This document shows positions 19,585 to 29,381 of a DNA stretch of 64,000 nt, piece after piece. The notes beneath the pieces are model-generated. The model had not been told where the DNA came from. It searched no databases and saw only the letters and a list, made by a program, of their open reading frames with translations. Within the stretch, counting starts at the first letter, position 1; every line of letters begins with the position of its first letter. A program made the position numbers and the translations under genes. Origin of the DNA: Rugalucina vietnamica (lineage: Eukaryota; Mollusca; Bivalvia; Lucinida; Lucinidae); contig OZ024878.1 in the NCBI GenBank assembly GCA_964017185.1, forward strand, positions 3,162,151 through 3,226,150. Direction: 5' to 3'.

Positions 19585-19657
19585 ATGTCCTGATTGTGGC
19601 TACTCTGTGATTCTTGATTTGAACATTAAAATGCATCGCTGTGAAAAGTGTAAAAAG
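19585..19657 (+). CDS. RBR-PARP gene, IBR exon part 1
   Basis: Acceptor TTTGCTTTCCAG and donor GTAAAT bound 73 bp (phase 2 in, phase 0 out). With the upstream AG it reads RCPDCGYSVILDLNIKMHRC, then EKCKK. The ligands CPDC and CEKC are the first four of an IBR. The RCPxCxxxxxLD pattern matches the RNF216 IBR from memory (RCPSCSFPALLD). Confidence 0.85.
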
Positions 19658-19680
19658 GTAAATGTGATTACTTTATAATT

Positions 19681-19917
19681 GAGCCGCTGCATGGGAAAAC
19701 CAACAATCTGCATATGCGAAAACAAAGGCGCAGATCAGCTTTGCGGTAACCGCGAAGCTGATCAGCGCCTTTGTTTTCGCTACACGGATAGTAAAATTTC
19801 TCTTTTTCTTAAGTCCGAAATTTCAAGCTTCTATCCTGCTTCTGTGACTGTACAGGTCGGTTTGTGTCAGACATGGTCGGAAATCCTGAAGACGGGTTTT
19901 CTCGCGTCGAGGCTCAT
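19681..19917. mobile_element. MITE family C, copy 9
   Basis: It starts 23 bp after an exon donor. Ends GAGCCGCTGCATGGGAAAACC and CTCGCGTCGAGGCTCAT; palindrome intact. Confidence 0.8.
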
Positions 19918-20234
19918 ATGATGTCGATGTTTTTCAGTGGTTAACGTCATGTAATAAAAAGTGTTATGACCGCAAGTGTATTAATACTTTTGCAGGAGTT
20001 CATAAAGTCATTGACGACGTCCGTAACAACAGTGTGAATTTTCATTGAAAATATGTCCAATGTGAAGGCAAAAATGCTATTTCAAGAGCCATATGTTAAA
20101 ACGAATCTTACACTTGTGGCCATTTCCTATGAAATTGATTAAACTCGCTGAAGGCTCGTTTAATAAATTTCATTATGAAATGACCTTTTGTGTAAGATCC
20201 ACTATATGAGTCATTGCCAGTGGCCATTTACTTT
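19918..20234. other. Intron, nothing recognised
   Basis: Contains a loose inverted pair CATTTCCTATGAAATTGATT and AATAAATTTCATTATGAAATG at 20122-20190; otherwise I see no gene or known repeat. Confidence 0.5.
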
Positions 20235-20430
20235 TAGGCAAAGCTGTGGCCTAGTTGTAGAGTGTCTGGCTCAGGATCAACAGGTGGAACCCTGTTGGCA
20301 AGGGGCTGTGTCCTTAAGCAGGACACATTGACTCCTCATAGTACATAGAGAACTGATTCATAAGCAGAAAGCAGTGGGCCTATCCAGACATGACTGAAAA
20401 AGTTTTATTGCGTTATTTAACCACATAATA
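20235..20430 (+). mobile_element. Degraded tRNA-derived SINE
   Basis: GGCCTAGTTGTAGAGTGTCTGG has an A-box look, followed by TGTGTCCTTAAGCAGGACAC and CTATCCAGACATGACTGAAA, words shared with other SINEs in the window. The B box is poorly kept. Confidence 0.5.
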
Positions 20431-20752
20431 AGCAAAATAGAAACTTAAGGTCATAACCATTATCATACATGTACCAATGTTAATGCTTGGTTGCCTCAAT
20501 TGAAAATAGAACTGTCAGAGATCAAACTTACTTCCAAAATTTGGGTTTTAAACTCTTTCTTTTTGATCCTAACTTCAACTTTTTGAAACTCTCCAATAGT
20601 TGAGGATAGGAAGAATGGTTATGCATAGGAAGAATCCAACATTTTAGGAAATGCCTCATATTTACTCTGATTTCCCATACCCTAGTGAGGGATGCATGTG
20701 TCAATTGTATAAGAGGAAAAATTAACCAACTATCGTTCCTATAATTTTTCAG

Positions 20753-20815
20753 AAATTTTGTCGGTTCTGCAGCCTACATTGGGAGATAAAGAACCATGAC
20801 TTCTGTTATGAATTA
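20753..20815 (+). CDS. IBR second-half exon, tandem copy 1 (alternative exon?)
   Basis: 63 bp reading KFCRFCSLHWEIKNHDFCYEL, phase 0 at both ends, with acceptor ATAATTTTTCAG and donor GTAAAT. It carries the second half of the IBR ligand set (CRFC, H, C). Because it is phase 0/0, it could be included with the copy at 21077 or used instead of it only if the rest of the protein follows. The constitutive copy is probably 21077, which alone has the linker to the PARP domain. Confidence 0.5.
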
Positions 20816-20860
20816 GTAAATCTGTATATCAAATGTAAAATATTTCCCTTTAACTTTCAG

Positions 20861-20923
20861 AAATTTTGTCGGTTCTGCAGCCTACATTGGGAGATAAAGA
20901 ACCATGACTTCTGTTATGAATTA
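20861..20923 (+). CDS. IBR second-half exon, tandem copy 2 (alternative exon?)
   Basis: This appears identical to copy 1 over the exon and about 45 bp of following intron, with unit length 108 bp. Acceptor TTAACTTTCAG, donor GTAAAT, phase 0/0. The identity implies a very recent duplication or an assembly duplication. Confidence 0.5.
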
Positions 20924-20968
20924 GTAAATCTGTATATCAAATGTAAAATATTTCCCTTTAACTTTCAG

Positions 20969-21040
20969 AAATTTTGTCGGTTCTGCAGCCTACATTAGGA
21001 GGTATAGAACCACTACTTCTACATTAAAAATGAAAATCTG
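20969..21040 (+). pseudogene. IBR second-half exon, copy 3 (dead)
   Basis: KFCRFCSLH is followed by a TAG stop (CTACATTAG) and the donor is lost. The acceptor remains. It is more diverged than copies 1 and 2. Confidence 0.8.
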
Positions 21041-21076
21041 TATAAAAAAAGTAAAATGTTTCCTTTTAACTTTCAG

Positions 21077-21217
21077 AAATTTTGTCGGTTCTGCAGCCTA
21101 CATTGGGAGGTAAAGAACCATGACTTCTGTATTAAGATGAAAACCCAGAAGACTGCTGACGGTCAGGGTGTCATCACCGTCCCCGCTCACTGGAACATCA
21201 CAGCTGACCAGGAGCTG
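21077..21217 (+). CDS. RBR-PARP gene, IBR second-half exon, copy 4 (constitutive)
   Basis: Acceptor TTTTAACTTTCAG and donor GTAGGA bound 141 bp, phase 0/0. It reads KFCRFCSLHWEVKNHDFC, then IKMKTQKTADGQGVITVPAH and WNITADQEL. The first part completes the IBR zinc site (CRFC…H…C). The second part, VPAHWNITADQEL, resembles the stretch that immediately precedes the PARP catalytic domain in PARP7-type proteins (from memory VPxTWxPM…). There is no RING2 in between. Upstream intron text is shared with copies 1-3. Confidence 0.85.
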
Positions 21218-21233
21218 GTAGGAATTGCTGTTT

Positions 21234-21460
21234 GAGCCGCCTCGTTGGAAGACCCAACAATGTGGTTCTGAACAGGTCCGACATAAACTGACCTGTACGA
21301 GCTCAGAAGATGGCTAGATACTGGAAATTTTGGATTTAGAAAGTAGAGGAATTGTACTATCCATGTAGCAAAAACAAAGGCAATGATCAGGTACTGCGAA
21401 GCTGATCTGCGCCTATGTTTTCGCATATACAGATTGTTGGTTTTTCATGAGGCGGCTCAT
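21234..21460. mobile_element. MITE family C, copy 10
   Basis: It starts 16 bp after the exon donor. Ends GAGCCGCCTCGTTGGAAGACC and TCATGAGGCGGCTCAT; the hairpin is partly deleted. Confidence 0.75.
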
Positions 21461-21480
21461 TTATTATTTACATTCTAGCC

Positions 21481-21600
21481 ATGGTGCAAGAAAACTGGTC
21501 TTTTAGGGTTTCTTACAAGGTCTGACACAAACCGGCCTTGATAGTCACAGAAGAAGGCTTTGGATTTCAGAATAAGAAGGATTTTACTATCCATTTAAGC
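21481..21600. mobile_element. MITE family C remnant
   Basis: ATGGTGCAAGAAAACTGGTCTTTTAGGGTT and GACACAAACCGGCC are left-end family-C text, broken by the family-A copy at 21604. Confidence 0.5.
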
Positions 21601-21603
21601 AAA

Positions 21604-21848
21604 ACATCAGGAAAACATGTCCGTGTAATGTATACCCCCTTGAACCCCACTTTTATATAGCAAAACAGGGGTATGCAGGGGTATACCTATTTTTCTTATT
21701 TTTTCTCCAAAACATAGATTGTGGGTACTCGACGAGGCAGTTCTAACGCGTACCCACAATCTATGTTTTGAGCAAAAATAAGAAAAATATCAAAATTTTT
21801 CTGCTAAAAATTTTCAATTTTTTAAGCTCAAAAATTCTCTGTACATGA
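21604..21848 (+). mobile_element. MITE family A, copy 6
   Basis: Starts ACATCAGGAAAACATGTCCG. It has the hairpin CCAAAACATAGATTGTGGGT…ACCCACAATCTATGTTTTG, with the GC-rich centre reduced. The right terminus is eroded. Confidence 0.75.
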
Positions 21849-21944
21849 CACCAATCACCTGTGCAGTTATTGCACATCTGATCTGCGCTGTTGAATTCGC
21901 ATCTATATGTAGACAAAACCCTTGTTTTCTTATAGTGCTGTTGA

Positions 21945-22050
21945 ATTACTATAAGCTTTACCGTAACAATAGTATTAAAATGAAGACCCCAGAAAACAGC
22001 TGACAGATGGGAATTATCACTTTGCCTGCTCACTGGGACCAAAATATGGT
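21945..22050 (+). pseudogene. IBR second-half exon, copy 5 (dead)
   Basis: AGTATTAAAATGAAGACCCC…GAATTATCACTTTGCCTGCT…CACTGGGACCAAAATATG then GTAACA matches the right half of the 21077 exon (IKMKTQ…GVIT-PAHWN). It has a stop after MKTPENS and lacks the zinc-ligand half. Confidence 0.75.
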
Positions 22051-22214
22051 AACAGCTATGTCCAACAATTAAACTTTAACCTTAGCCTGTCATCCTTTTT
22101 ATGGGGCAAAAGCAAACTTTGCCTGCTCACTGGGACCAAAATATGGTAACAGCTATGTCCAACAGTAAAACTTTAACCTTAGCCTGTCATCCTTTTTATG
22201 GGGCAAAAGCAAAC
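22022..22214. repeat. ~98-bp tandem duplication
   Basis: CTTTGCCTGCTCACTGGGACC through GGGGCAAAAGCAAA occurs twice in direct succession (from about 22022 and 22120). It includes part of the dead exon copy, so duplication has continued in this locus. Confidence 0.85.
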
Positions 22215-22216
22215 AG

Positions 22217-22400
22217 CATAGTCCCAGATGTGACCCGCAGGATCTATTTGCTTAGAGGATTTTCATCGAAAGATTGAATAAAATTTATAAGATCACTCCT
22301 AACGCCACTAAGAATGAAAGTGGACTCACCCAAATGATAATGGCGGGTGAATCCATTCGTCATTAATGGCTTGTTGACCTCTTTGGCATTAAACTTTAAG
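22217..22400 (-). repeat. Dispersed repeat (inverted relative of 327-545)
   Basis: CATAGTCCCAGATGTGACCC…GAATCCATTCGTCATTAATG is the reverse of the 327-545 repeat. Confidence 0.5.
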
Positions 22401-22718
22401 CAACCAGAAAACCTATAGAAAACCAACTACCTTGAGACATGCCATGACTAGTCTGTGGCATGCCATGGCCCGGATTCCAACCCAAACCACAGAGATGACA
22501 AGCAATTGTTTTAACTACTATGGTATTTAGGCCTACGTTAGAATAAAGACAAATATCATTTAACTGATCAAGTCTTCAACCAACCAGACTGTTTAATCAA
22601 TGTAAATGTCGGGTGAATTGATATTTCACATTTAGAAAGTAGATAAATCTTTAAAATTCTTATTTTGCAAAAATAAAAAAGGCTTATTGGGTTTGTAGAA
22701 TTTAATGTTGCAATTTTT

Positions 22719-23713
22719 ATCGCACCTGCTTATAGGAGGGTGCGATATAGGAGTTCAAATTTCCGTCCGTCCGTATGTTCGTTCGTCCGTTCGTTTGTTC
22801 GCACGTCCATCAACATTTACGTCAAAGTTTAGTTTTCTGGACATGATAGCTGCGAGTCTGAAACCTTGCATAGTAATTGTCCTTGACATACCCTTCAAGC
22901 ACGTACCTTGACCCAGTACCCCTGACCTATATTTCATGGTCCACTGACTTTGAAAATTTTTACGTCGAAGTTTGGTTTTCTCGACATCAGTGATAGCTAC
23001 AATCTGAAACCTTGCATAGTAATTGTCCTTGACATACCCTTTAAGCATGCACCTTGACCCGCTGACCTTGTCCTATATTTCACGGTCTACTGACTTTGAA
23101 ATTTTTTACGTTGAAGTTTGGTTTTCTCAACATCAGTGATAGCTGCAAGGGTGAAATCTTGCATAGTAATTGTCCTTGACATACCATTCAAGCACGCACC
23201 TTGACCCGCTGACCTTGACCTATATTTCACGGTCCATTGACTTTGAAAATGTTTACGTCGAAGTTTGGTTTTCTCTGCATCAGTAATACCTGCGAGCGTG
23301 AAACCATGCATAGTAATTGTCCTTGACATACCCTTCAAGCATGCACCTTGACCGGCTGACCTTGACCTATATTTCATGGTCCATTAACTTTGTTAATTTT
23401 TATGTCGAAGTTTGGTTTTCTCTGCATCAGTGATAGCTTTGAGTGTGAAACCTTGCGTAGTAACTGTCCTTGACATACCCTTCAAGCACGCACCTTGACC
23501 TGCTGACCTTGACCTATATTTCACGGTCCATTGACTTTGTTAATTTTTATGTCGAAGTTTGTTTTTTTCTGCATCAGTGATAGCTGCGAGTCTGAAAGCT
23601 TGCATAGTAAATGTCCTTCATATACCCTTTCAGAACACACCTTAACCTGGTGCCCTTGACCTATTTTCACTGTTTAAGTTATTTTGCCGATGCAGGTACG
23701 ATATCGACCTCCG
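22719..23713 (+). mobile_element. Family J element, copy 1
   Basis: Starts TATCGCACCTGCTTATAGGA and ends GATGCAGGTACGATATCGAC; the ends are inverted repeats (TATCGCACCTGC / GCAGGTACGATA). The interior is about six ~135-bp units with TTGACCTATATTTCACGGTC and CATCAGTGATAGCTGCGAG. An inverted relative is at 48526-49188. Confidence 0.8.
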
Positions 23714-23759
23714 CTGCTATGTTATGACATTATGTGACTCATGAGTCATATATTTTCAG

Positions 23760-23905
23760 CCTTTCCAGCAAGTGACAGTGGATGAAACTGACATTGAGTT
23801 TACAACTATTGCCGAGTTGTTTTATGCCACTATGCAGAGAAATGCGTTCAAAGTTGAGAAGGTGTACCGAATACAGAATCAAAGACTATGGGAAAAATAT
23901 ATGCT
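23760..23905 (+). CDS. RBR-PARP gene, PARP catalytic domain, exon 1
   Basis: Acceptor CATATATTTTCAG and donor GTAAGA bound 146 bp (phase 0 in, phase 2 out). It reads PFQQVTVDETDIEFTTIAEL, then FYATMQRNAFKVEKVYRIQN and QRLWEKYML. This is the opening of a PARP catalytic domain: the EFxxIxxLFxxTM helix followed by the strand and the RIQNxxLWExY signature. From memory it is nearest to PARP7/PARP11/PARP12 (RVQNQFLWEKY). The helical autoinhibitory domain of PARP1-type enzymes is absent, as expected for mono-ADP-ribosyltransferases. Confidence 0.9.
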
Positions 23906-23967
23906 GTAAGATACTCATTGATTGAAGAAATTTTCATGTGACTTTTAATTTCAGGTATTCTCTTTTT

Positions 23968-24832
23968 AGCTCACCTGTACGAAAGTACAAGAAGAGCTAT
24001 TGAAATCATGTCGGCGTCGGCGTTCATGTTGCTCAAATGTTAAAGGTTTTTTATATAAGCTTTTATAAGTCTATATCTACCTTGAGGTCAAGGTCACAGA
24101 CTTAGAAATTTTGTGTTAAAGTTTTTGGTTAAAGTTTTTTTTTAAGTCTATATCTCTTAACATGTTGATGGATCAAGTTGATACTTTGCATGTGAGTAGG
24201 TATTGGTCTGAAGTTTTATGCAGTACCATCAAGACCCACCCTGGGTGACTTTGAGGTGAAGGTCACGTACTAAGAAAATAATGTTGTGTTAAAGTTTTTG
24301 GTTAAAGTTTTATATGTCTATATCTCTTGAGCATGTGGATGGATCACATTGATACTTTGCATGTTGGTAGATATTGGTCTTAAGTGTTTTTGCAGTACCA
24401 TCATGGCCTACCCTGGGTGACCTTGAGGTCAAGGTCCTAGATTTAGAAATTTTGTGTTAAGACTTTGGTTGAAGTTTTTATAAGTCGATATCTCTTGAAC
24501 ATGTTGATGGATTAAGTTGATACTTTGCATGTTGATAGATATTGGTCTCAAGTTTTACGCTGTACCATTATGACGCACCTGTATGACCTTGAGGTCAAGG
24601 TCATGGACTTCGAAATTTTGTGTTAAAGATTTGGTTAAACTATAAGTATATATGTCTGGAACATGTAGATGTATCAAGTTGATTCTTTGCATGGTTATAG
24701 ATATAAGTCTGAAGTTTTATGCTGTACCATCACGAGTGACCTTGAGGTCAATGTCATGGGCCATAAATTTTGATAGATTTAGTGGCAAAGCACAAGTCAG
24801 GTGAGCTACGCTGTCCTGCGACAGCTCTTATT
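23968..24832 (+). mobile_element. Family F element
   Basis: Ends TAGCTCACCTGTACGAAAGT and CAGGTGAGCTACGCTGTCCT form imperfect inverted repeats resembling family E, but the interior differs. It holds about four ~190-bp units with GGTCAAGGTCA and TCTATATCTCTTGAACATGT. It begins 63 bp after an exon donor. Confidence 0.7.
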
Positions 24833-24894
24833 TGAACTATTATGTGTTCTTTAATTCAGGATGGAGAATATGTATAGTCTATAAAGCTTGTAAT

Positions 24895-27072
24895 TATGTC
24901 TCCCCCCGACAGGGTCGGGAGACATATTGTTTTTCCCCGTGCGTCTGTCTGTCCGTCAGTCTGTCCGTCACAGATCGTGTCCGCTCTATAACTTGAAAAC
25001 GGTTCAAGATTTTTCAATGAAACTTGGTACACTTGTAGTCATGACGAGACGATGTGTCATGCACAAGAACCATAACTCTAGCTTGAGTATTTTTGGAGTT
25101 ATTTCCCTTTGATTATTTTCCATATAATTTCGTGTCCAGTCTATAACTTGAAAACCGTTTAAGATTTTTCAATAAAACTTGGTACACTTATTAAGCATGA
25201 TCAGACGATGTGTCATGCACAAGAACCATAACTCTAGCTTGAGTATTTTTGGAGTTATTTCCCTTTGATTATTTTCCATATAATTTCGTGTCCAGTCTAT
25301 AACTTGAAAACCGTTTAAGATTTTTCAATAAAACTTGGTACACTTATTAAGCATGATCAGACGATGTGTCATGCACAAGAACCATAACTCTGGCTTGAGT
25401 ATTTTATGAGTTATTTACCTTTGATTATTTTCCATACAATAACTCGAAAAAAGTAAGAGATATTTCAATGAAACTTGGTACACTTATAAAGCACGATGAG
25501 ATGATGTGTCATGTTAAAGAACCATAACTCTTGCTTGCATATCTTTGGAGTAATTTCCCTTTGATTTTTTTCCATACAATTTCATGTCCACTCTATAACT
25601 TGAAAACCGTAAGAGAAATTTCAGTGAAACTTGGTACACTTATAAAGCAAGATGAGACGATGTGTCATGCACAAGAATTACGAGGGTTGTCCGGAAAGTT
25701 TTAGGACTGTGCCGATATCTTAAAAATTATTTTATGCTATACAAATAAAGATATATCAGTTTATAGATAAGGCCTTCCTGAATAATATATGGGAAAATTG
25801 GAATCAAAACCTACATACACTTGAAAATATTGGTCTCCAAGACAACCGATGTGGCGCTTCTCGGAGCACTTTGAATTTTGTGTTTTCTAAAACCTGGAGT
25901 CAAGAAAATAATTGCCCACAAATTGGCCATATGGCCACATAAATACAGCAACAACTTGCATGGTATCAAGCCATCATCTGTTCAATATGTTCACAAAATT
26001 TCATGGTCTTTCGACAGTTAACAACTTTGCAAAAGCTAAAAGAAGTGTATGTGTCGATCAAAATGTTGGAAAGAAACTCGACGTTGCCGCAACGGATGAA
26101 GCAGCGCTTTTTTATCAAACACTGTTCATAACGTAATCAGTTAACAAATCTGATCAAAATTTCTTGTTGTTGGTTGAACAAAATCCAGGCTATGCAAGAT
26201 CATTAATTTTTCACTTTTTCGAAAAGTTTTTGTCAGGAAATCGGTGATAAAAAAGAGGAATGGCTACAGGCCGTTCGATGCGTGCGAAAAGCGATACCCC
26301 ATTTAAAATCGTCGCAAAACAGTTTGGAGTTAACAAAACGAAAACAAATCTTTTTTCCTGATATTTGAATAATAGTGTTGCTCTCAGAATAATCAAATAA
26401 ACTTGAAACTATCAAGAGTTGGTGCCCGATGACCTTGAGAGCCACTTTAAAGTGCATCCGATCAGCCAGGTAATTCTTGTAAAATTATAACGGGCGTGAC
26501 GTTGTTAACGTTAAAGTGCTCCGAGAGTAGCAACATACTTGTATTAAAATGATTATATAAATATGTTCCCGGTGAGCAAATATGCTGAAATTTTTAGCAA
26601 TAACTCATGATATAATGTAATATTCCTGTATAAAATAACAACTGATTCTCTTGAATAGTTATTGAGATATAGACACAGTCTCAAAACTTTCCGGACAGCC
26701 TACGAATAACTCTTGCTTTCATATCTTTGGAGTTATTTACCTTTGATTATTTTCATACAATTTTGTGTCTGCTCTATAACTCAAAAACCATAAGAAATAT
26801 TTCAATGTAACATGGTACACTTATAAAGCATGATGAAACGATGTGTCATGCACAAGAATCATTACTCTTGCTTGCATATCTTTGGAGTTATTTCCCTTTG
26901 ATTGTTTTCCATACAATTTCGTGCCTGCTCTATAACTTGAAAACCGTAAGAGATATTTCAATGAAACTTGGTACACTTATAAAACAGAATGACAGGATAT
27001 GTGATGCACAAGAACTATAACTCTTGCTTGCATATTTTGGACATGCAGGTAGAAAGGGGGGAGACATCAGTT
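24895..27072 (+). mobile_element. Family G element with ~170-bp internal repeats, split by mariner-like element
   Basis: Starts TATGTCTCCCCCCGACAGGG and ends GGGGGGAGACATCAG. Units of about 170 bp carry CTATAACTTGAAAACCG, GAAACTTGGTACACTTAT and ACGATGTGTCATGCACAAGA; about eight units lie in two blocks around the nested element. Non-coding. Confidence 0.8.
25681..26704. mobile_element. Mariner/Tc1-like non-autonomous element nested in family G
   Basis: Terminal repeats CGAGGGTTGTCCGGAAAGTT and AACTTTCCGGACAGCCTACG, with TA next to the left end, fit a mariner-like element. Inside, GCTTCTCGGAGCACTTT and AAAGTGCTCCGAGAG form a second inverted pair. Short ORFs remain (25912-26136 +, 26211-26457 -) but no complete transposase or catalytic triad is visible. 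Confidence 0.7.
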
Positions 27073-27240
27073 TTCACATAGAAAACAAATTCTAGTTAAG
27101 TCTTGCTTTTAGTGAATATTAGTGAAAATTAAGCTCTCGGGAACATCTCTAAACAAATTGTTTTTTTTTCCATAGAGATTTGTCATAAGACAATATCTGT
27201 TTACATATACCAAATGTTGACTGTGGACTTTTAGCTCTTA

Positions 27241-28050
27241 TTATACCCCGGCATACGAAGTATTAGGGGGTATATAGTTTTTGCTTTTTCCGTCTGTCTG
27301 TTTGTCTGTCTGTAAACTTTTTTTGTGTCAAAGTTTTCTCAGGAACTACTTAACCTAGAATTTTAAAATTTGGTACAAAGCTTGGGTATGTCAAGTTGTA
27401 TTGTGTATTTGAGAATCAACAATCTGCGCTTAGCATTCCCTTTATTTATCCATTTTTCTCTCTATTCGAGAAATTTTTCCATCTTATCAGCTCAGTCTGT
27501 AAAAGACTTAGAGACTTCAAATTTTATATGCATGTTCAGAATTACCAATTCTATTACTGAAAACAAGATTATGATTCTGTGGTTAACTTTTGTCTTCTTT
27601 TTTTACTTTGTTTCTCTTCCCATCTGTCACTCCTATACAAATCTGCACCTTTTTGTGTCAAAGATTTTCCCAGGACCTACTTAACCTAGAATTTTAAAAT
27701 TTGGTACAAAGCTTGGGTATGTCAAGTTGTATTGTGTATTTGAGAATCATCAATCTCTGACTTATCATTCCCTTTATTTATCCATTTTTCTCTCTATCTG
27801 AGAAATTTTTCCATCATATCAGCTCAGTCTGTATAAGAGTTAGAGACTTCAAATTTTATATGCATGTTCAGAATGACCAACTCTATTACTGAAAACAAGA
27901 TTATGATCTTTGTAGAAGCGGACAGTACACCTGGGTATTCATTTGATGACTAGATGTATACCTTTTTCTGTAATCTGCTTTCTGTCTCAAAGTGGTATGA
28001 ACTCTGATGGCTACTGCCGGGGGTATGTGAGCTTTGCTCACTTTTGCTAT
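27241..28050 (+). mobile_element. Family H element, uninterrupted copy
   Basis: TTATACCCCGGCATACGAAG to CTGCCGGGGGTATGTGAGC…TTGCTATATTT. Two internal units repeat TGTGTCAAAG…TTTCTCAGG and TGGTACAAAGCTTGGGTATG. Confidence 0.75.
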
Positions 28051-28295
28051 ATTTCAAATAACAAATCGGATATTCGGACAAAGAAGATGGGGGGAGGCTC
28101 GAAACTTTGTTTTAAAAAGGAAGCAGAGTGTACTATCCTTTCAGAGAACAAACTGATTAAAAGCCTGCATGACTTAGTGGTTATGCCTTTTGTCTTGTGG
28201 AATCAGTCTTGGGGTACTTCAGTCTTTCTGATGAGTCTTTTCTAAATATGACCCTAGCTGTTGAGTGGGGCATAAAACACAGATTTCTTTTTCAG

Positions 28296-28447
28296 TATGA
28301 GAACCCACATGGTAGCTGACCTGGGAGAGATGCACATTAACGAACAACGCTTGTTTCACGGCACCGCAACAGAGGTCTTACCAGCCATATGTAAGGAAGG
28401 TTTTGATTGGCGGTTGCATGGTAGAAATGGGACAGCCTATGGTCAGG
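28296..28447 (+). CDS. RBR-PARP gene, PARP catalytic domain, exon 2 (NAD-binding His)
   Basis: Acceptor TTCTTTTTCAG and donor GTAAGT bound 152 bp (phase 2 in, phase 1 out). It reads …MVADLGEMHINEQRLFHGTA, then TEVLPAICKEGFDWRLHGRN and GTAYGQG. LFHGT holds the first residue of the catalytic H-Y-x triad. The AICKEGFD and GTAYGQG elements are typical of mono-ARTs (PARP7 reads LFHGTS…ICKHNFD…FGQGSYFA from memory). The donor falls between GQG and TYFA, so the next exon supplies the Tyr. Confidence 0.9.
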
Positions 28448-28454
28448 GTAAGTA

Positions 28455-28655
28455 TGTAAGGAGGGATTTGATCGGCACTTGTGTAAGTCTGTAAGAAAGG
28501 ATTTGATTGGTAGTTGTGTAAGTTTGTATGGTCGGATTTGATTGGTAGTTGTGTAAGTATGTAAGGAAAGATTTGATTTGCAGTTATGTAAGTGAGGAAG
28601 GATTTGATTGGCAGTTACAAGGAAAGAATGGGACTGCATATGGCCAGAGTAAGGT
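28455..28655 (+). pseudogene. Decayed tandem copies of the end of PARP exon 2
   Basis: The stretch repeats (G)TAAGGA…GATTTGATTGG…TTGTGTAAGT four times. The last unit, AAGGATTTGATTGGCAGTTA…GAATGGGACTGCATATGGCC then AGAGTAAG, matches the exon end (AAGGTTTTGATTGG…AATGGGACAGCCTATGGTCA). These look like shortened, dead copies of the final ~55 bp of the exon plus donor. Confidence 0.75.
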
Positions 28656-28695
28656 CTTAGCATTTTCCTGCATTTAGATTAGGGTTATTATAAAG

Positions 28696-29381
28696 CCCCT
28701 GTCAGACACTCACGAGTTGGACCTACGAGTTAAGCTCCGCCCACTTTTTTGGTGAACTCGTAGCAACTCGTAGAGAACTCGCCCAATGTTGGCGGTTGTC
28801 GTACAGAACTCTTCCCAACTCGTAGCAACTCGTAGCATGTCGAGGAAAGGCTACGAGAATTTTAAACTGTTTGAAATTCTCGTAGCAAGTCGTAGCAACT
28901 CGCCGTCTTAATGTGGGCGGGGCATGGGCGGAGCATAACTCGTACTGATCTCGTAGCTTGTCGTACAGAACTCGTAGTAATGTCGTGGGATGTCGTGCAT
29001 TCTTGGCGTCTTGTCAAACATGGCGAGTTGCCTACGAGATACCTACGAGTTGCTACGAGATACCTACGAGTTGCTACGATTTTGAAGGAGACTTCTCACG
29101 AGTTCCTACGACATCTCACAAGTTTACTACGACATTCCTACGAGTATCCGCGAGTTTCCACGACTTATATCGTAGGGATGTCGTGTAGAACTCGTAGGAC
29201 ATTACAGGACAAGCGGCGAGTTATGATTTGCGCTAACTTGTAGCTTCAACTCGTGAGTGTGTGACAGCTTTTAAAGTTTTTCAACATAACTCGTGGCAAC
29301 TCGCGCGACAAGCAGCGACTTATAACTCGTACCAACTCGTAGCACGTTGGGGCTTCAACTCGTGAGTGTGTGACAGACCCA
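28696..29381. mobile_element. TIR element made almost wholly of ACTCGTAGC variants
   Basis: Ends CTGTCAGACACTCACGAGTT and AACTCGTGAGTGTGTGACAG. Between them the sequence is a degenerate series of ACTCGTAGC/GCTACGAGT words switching strand, so ORFs here are artefacts. A second internal right-end-like copy lies at 29250-29273. Confidence 0.8.

Noticed and set aside
28911..29243. 110-codon ORF in the ACTCGTAGC-rich element
   Set aside because: Low-complexity repeat with TIRs; the peptide is only variants of one word.
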